Notes under the pieces: generated by a model
What the model was told of the DNA's origin: nothing
What the model saw: only the letters and a program-made list of their open reading frames with translations
The model's database searches: none
Position numbers and translations under genes: made by a program
Assembly: GCA_049522565.1 (NCBI GenBank)
Contig: JBEKNT010000422.1
Coordinates: forward strand, 1-5,938
DNA: 5,938 nt
Direction: 5' to 3'
Source of the DNA: JASHVB01 sp049522565
GTDB taxonomy: Bacteria; Pseudomonadota; Alphaproteobacteria; Acetobacterales; Acetobacteraceae
In this document: one piece after another, positions 5,291-5,938 of the stretch
Numbering within the stretch: position 1 is the stretch's first letter
How the letters are laid out: each line of letters begins with the position of its first letter

Positions 5291-5445
5291 TCCCCGCGCG
5301 AAAAGGCGCGGGGCCGGGTGCTATGCCAGAGCACCGAGCCGTCCGCCTTCGCAAAGGGGCTACGGCGGCCGTCTCGGCCCTTCGGGTAACGCCCCCTCAC
5401 GCACTATCCCCGCCTCCCGGCGGAGCCTGGCGCGCGGCTCCCGCC
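5291..5445. other. Gene-free segment packed with stem-loops
   Basis: Most of the ~290 bases between the acetyltransferase and the insertion sequence can fold. (1) CCCCGCGC (5292-5299) and GCGCGGGG (5306-5313) form a perfect 8-pair stem with loop GAAAAG. (2) GGTGCT (5317-5322) and AGCACC (5330-5335) form a 6-pair stem. (3) CCGAG (5334-5338) with CTCGG (5373-5377) encloses CCGCC (5343-5347) with GGCGG (5364-5368). (4) CCC-TTC-GGG is at 5378-5386. (5) GGCGGAGCC (5419-5427) pairs with 5436-5445 with one bulged C. Between (4) and (5) is GGTAACGCCCCCTCACG, loosely like the TAAGTGCGCCCT nick region of MobQ/IncQ-type transfer origins. It may be an oriT relic, a structured RNA or a decayed border; no protein frame here is credible. 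Confidence 0.4.
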
Positions 5446-5490
5446 GCCGTTGCAAACAGATCGGGCAGCAGCATCAGCGGCCGACTTTCC

Positions 5491-5504
5491 ATAACGCCCG
5501 TTAT
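5491..5504. repeat. Short palindrome outside the insertion-sequence end
   Basis: ATAACG-CC-CGTTAT is a perfect 6-base inverted repeat about 25 bases outside the first end repeat of the insertion sequence. It could be a protein binding site or a preferred insertion target; function unknown. Confidence 0.35.
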
Positions 5505-5568
5505 CCGGCATTTGACTGTAGCCGCAATATAGAGATGACACCCCTCTGCAAGATAGAGGTGACACTCC

Positions 5569-5589
5569 CCCGGGTTCTGGGGTCCCGGG
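5569..5589 (+). promoter_or_regulatory. Hairpin overlapping the transposase ribosome site
   Basis: CCCGGG at 5569-5574 and again at 5584-5589 (self-complementary) pair across a nine-base loop. The second arm contains the first three bases of the Shine-Dalgarno site GGGAGG (5587-5592). Such a structure could hide the ribosome site in long read-through transcripts from outside the element, a known way for insertion sequences to limit transposase; that role here is an inference. Confidence 0.35.
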
Positions 5590-5598
5590 AGGTGCGCC

Positions 5599-5938
5599 GT
5601 GGCGGTGGTGTCGATGAGCAAGCAGGAGTTCAGCCGGCTTGACGTGTTGCTGCGTGTCCAGTCCGGGCGGTTGCGGGTCACCGACGCCTGCGCGCTGACT
5701 GGGCTGCGGCGACGGCAGGTCTTTCGTCTATTGCGTGGCCTCAAGCAGGACGGTGCCACGAGCCTGCTTTCCAAGCATCGGGGCAAACCCGGCAACCATC
5801 GGCTGCCGGCCGAGGTTCGCACCCTGGCGCTGTCGCTGGTGCGCGAGCGGTATGCGGACTTTGGCCCGACCTTGGCGGCGGAGAAGCTGGCGGCGCATCA
5901 TGGCTGCACGATCTCGCGCGAGACGTTGCGCGGCTGGA
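5599..5938 (+). CDS. ISNCY-family transposase, N-terminal part
   Basis: DNA transposase of an insertion sequence, open at the window edge after 113 codons; a full-length protein would be roughly 400 residues or more. Residues 11-47 (starting FSRLDVLLRVQSGRL, with C-A-L-T-G-L-R-R-R-Q-V-F-R at 31-43) form a helix-turn-helix for binding the element ends, followed by the SLLSKHRGKPGNHRLP linker (55-70). A second helix-turn-helix runs through V-R-E-R-Y-x-D-F-G-P-T-L-A-A-E-K-L (81-97) to the ISRETLRGW segment (105-113), typical of ISNCY (IS1202-like) and related IS481-type transposases. The catalytic DDE domain lies beyond the window. GTG at 5599 is chosen because GGGAGG sits six bases upstream; the in-frame ATG at 5614 is too far from it. 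Whether the copy is intact cannot be seen. Confidence 0.85.
   Translation, partial: MAVVSMSKQEFSRLDVLLRVQSGRLRVTDACALTGLRRRQVFRLLRGLKQDGATSLLSKHRGKPGNHRLPAEVRTLALSLVRERYADFGPTLAAEKLAAHHGCTISRETLRGW

Larger units (their letters stand above)
5517..5938 (+). mobile_element. Left end of an ISNCY-like insertion sequence (partial)
   Basis: The element runs off the right edge of the window. Its outer boundary is placed near 5517 (TGTAGCCG) only approximately, because the other end and the target duplication are not visible. Two imperfect direct repeats, ATAGAGATGACAC (5529-5541) and ATAGAGGTGACAC (5553-5565), differ at one position and are 24 bases apart, as expected for paired transposase binding sites at an element end. 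The transposase gene follows directly on the plus strand. Confidence 0.6.

Noticed and set aside
5292..5445. CRISPR array or tRNA in the stem-rich spacer
   Set aside because: The stems differ in sequence and spacing, so there is no regular repeat, and no cloverleaf with tRNA signature bases can be drawn.
4920..5642. Plus-strand 240-codon frame
   Set aside because: It runs antisense to the acetyltransferase and across the structured spacer and insertion-sequence end; no coherent protein.
5397..5822. Minus-strand 141-codon frame
   Set aside because: It crosses the insertion-sequence boundary and is antisense to the transposase.

Overview
The window is high-GC bacterial DNA. Protein style, codon use and gene content suggest an alphaproteobacterium, with an acetic-acid-bacterium or Rhodospirillales relative (for example Acetobacteraceae) as the best guess; no rRNA or other phylogenetic marker is present to prove it. 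It reads as a small chromosomal block of ordinary genes set between two pieces of accessory DNA.

Left part (1-1045, minus strand): remains of a RES-type toxin-antitoxin operon. The antitoxin-like gene (ATG at 986, strong ribosome site, a cluster of GTCAAC half-sites upstream) is intact. The overlapping RES toxin gene stops after 72 codons, exactly where the conserved GAFAE motif should be. The outermost ~48 bases do not look like toxin sequence and may be the end of an insertion sequence.

Middle (1359-4619): an AlkA-like DNA-3-methyladenine glycosylase on the minus strand is divergent from a D-3-hydroxybutyrate dehydrogenase gene (bdhA, plus strand) in which every known catalytic and substrate residue is present. 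After a 297-base gap rich in inverted repeats comes a 12-helix MFS transporter. Dehydrogenase and transporter may serve uptake and oxidation of a small hydroxy acid, but the transporter has its own leader and its substrate cannot be read from the sequence.

Right part (4620-5938): a GC-rich stem separates the transporter from a convergent GNAT acetyltransferase gene, which is less GC-rich than its neighbours and whose only good promoter element predicts a leaderless mRNA. Upstream of it lies about 290 bases without a gene but full of strong stem-loops (5291-5445, possibly a mobilisation-origin remnant or structured RNA). Then comes the left end of an ISNCY-like insertion sequence with paired end repeats and the first 113 codons of its transposase, cut by the window edge.

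I see no CRISPR array, no tRNA or rRNA, and no clearly new multi-gene system. The most notable points are the antitoxin left without a working toxin, the putative operators, the predicted leaderless acetyltransferase and the structured segment next to the insertion sequence.
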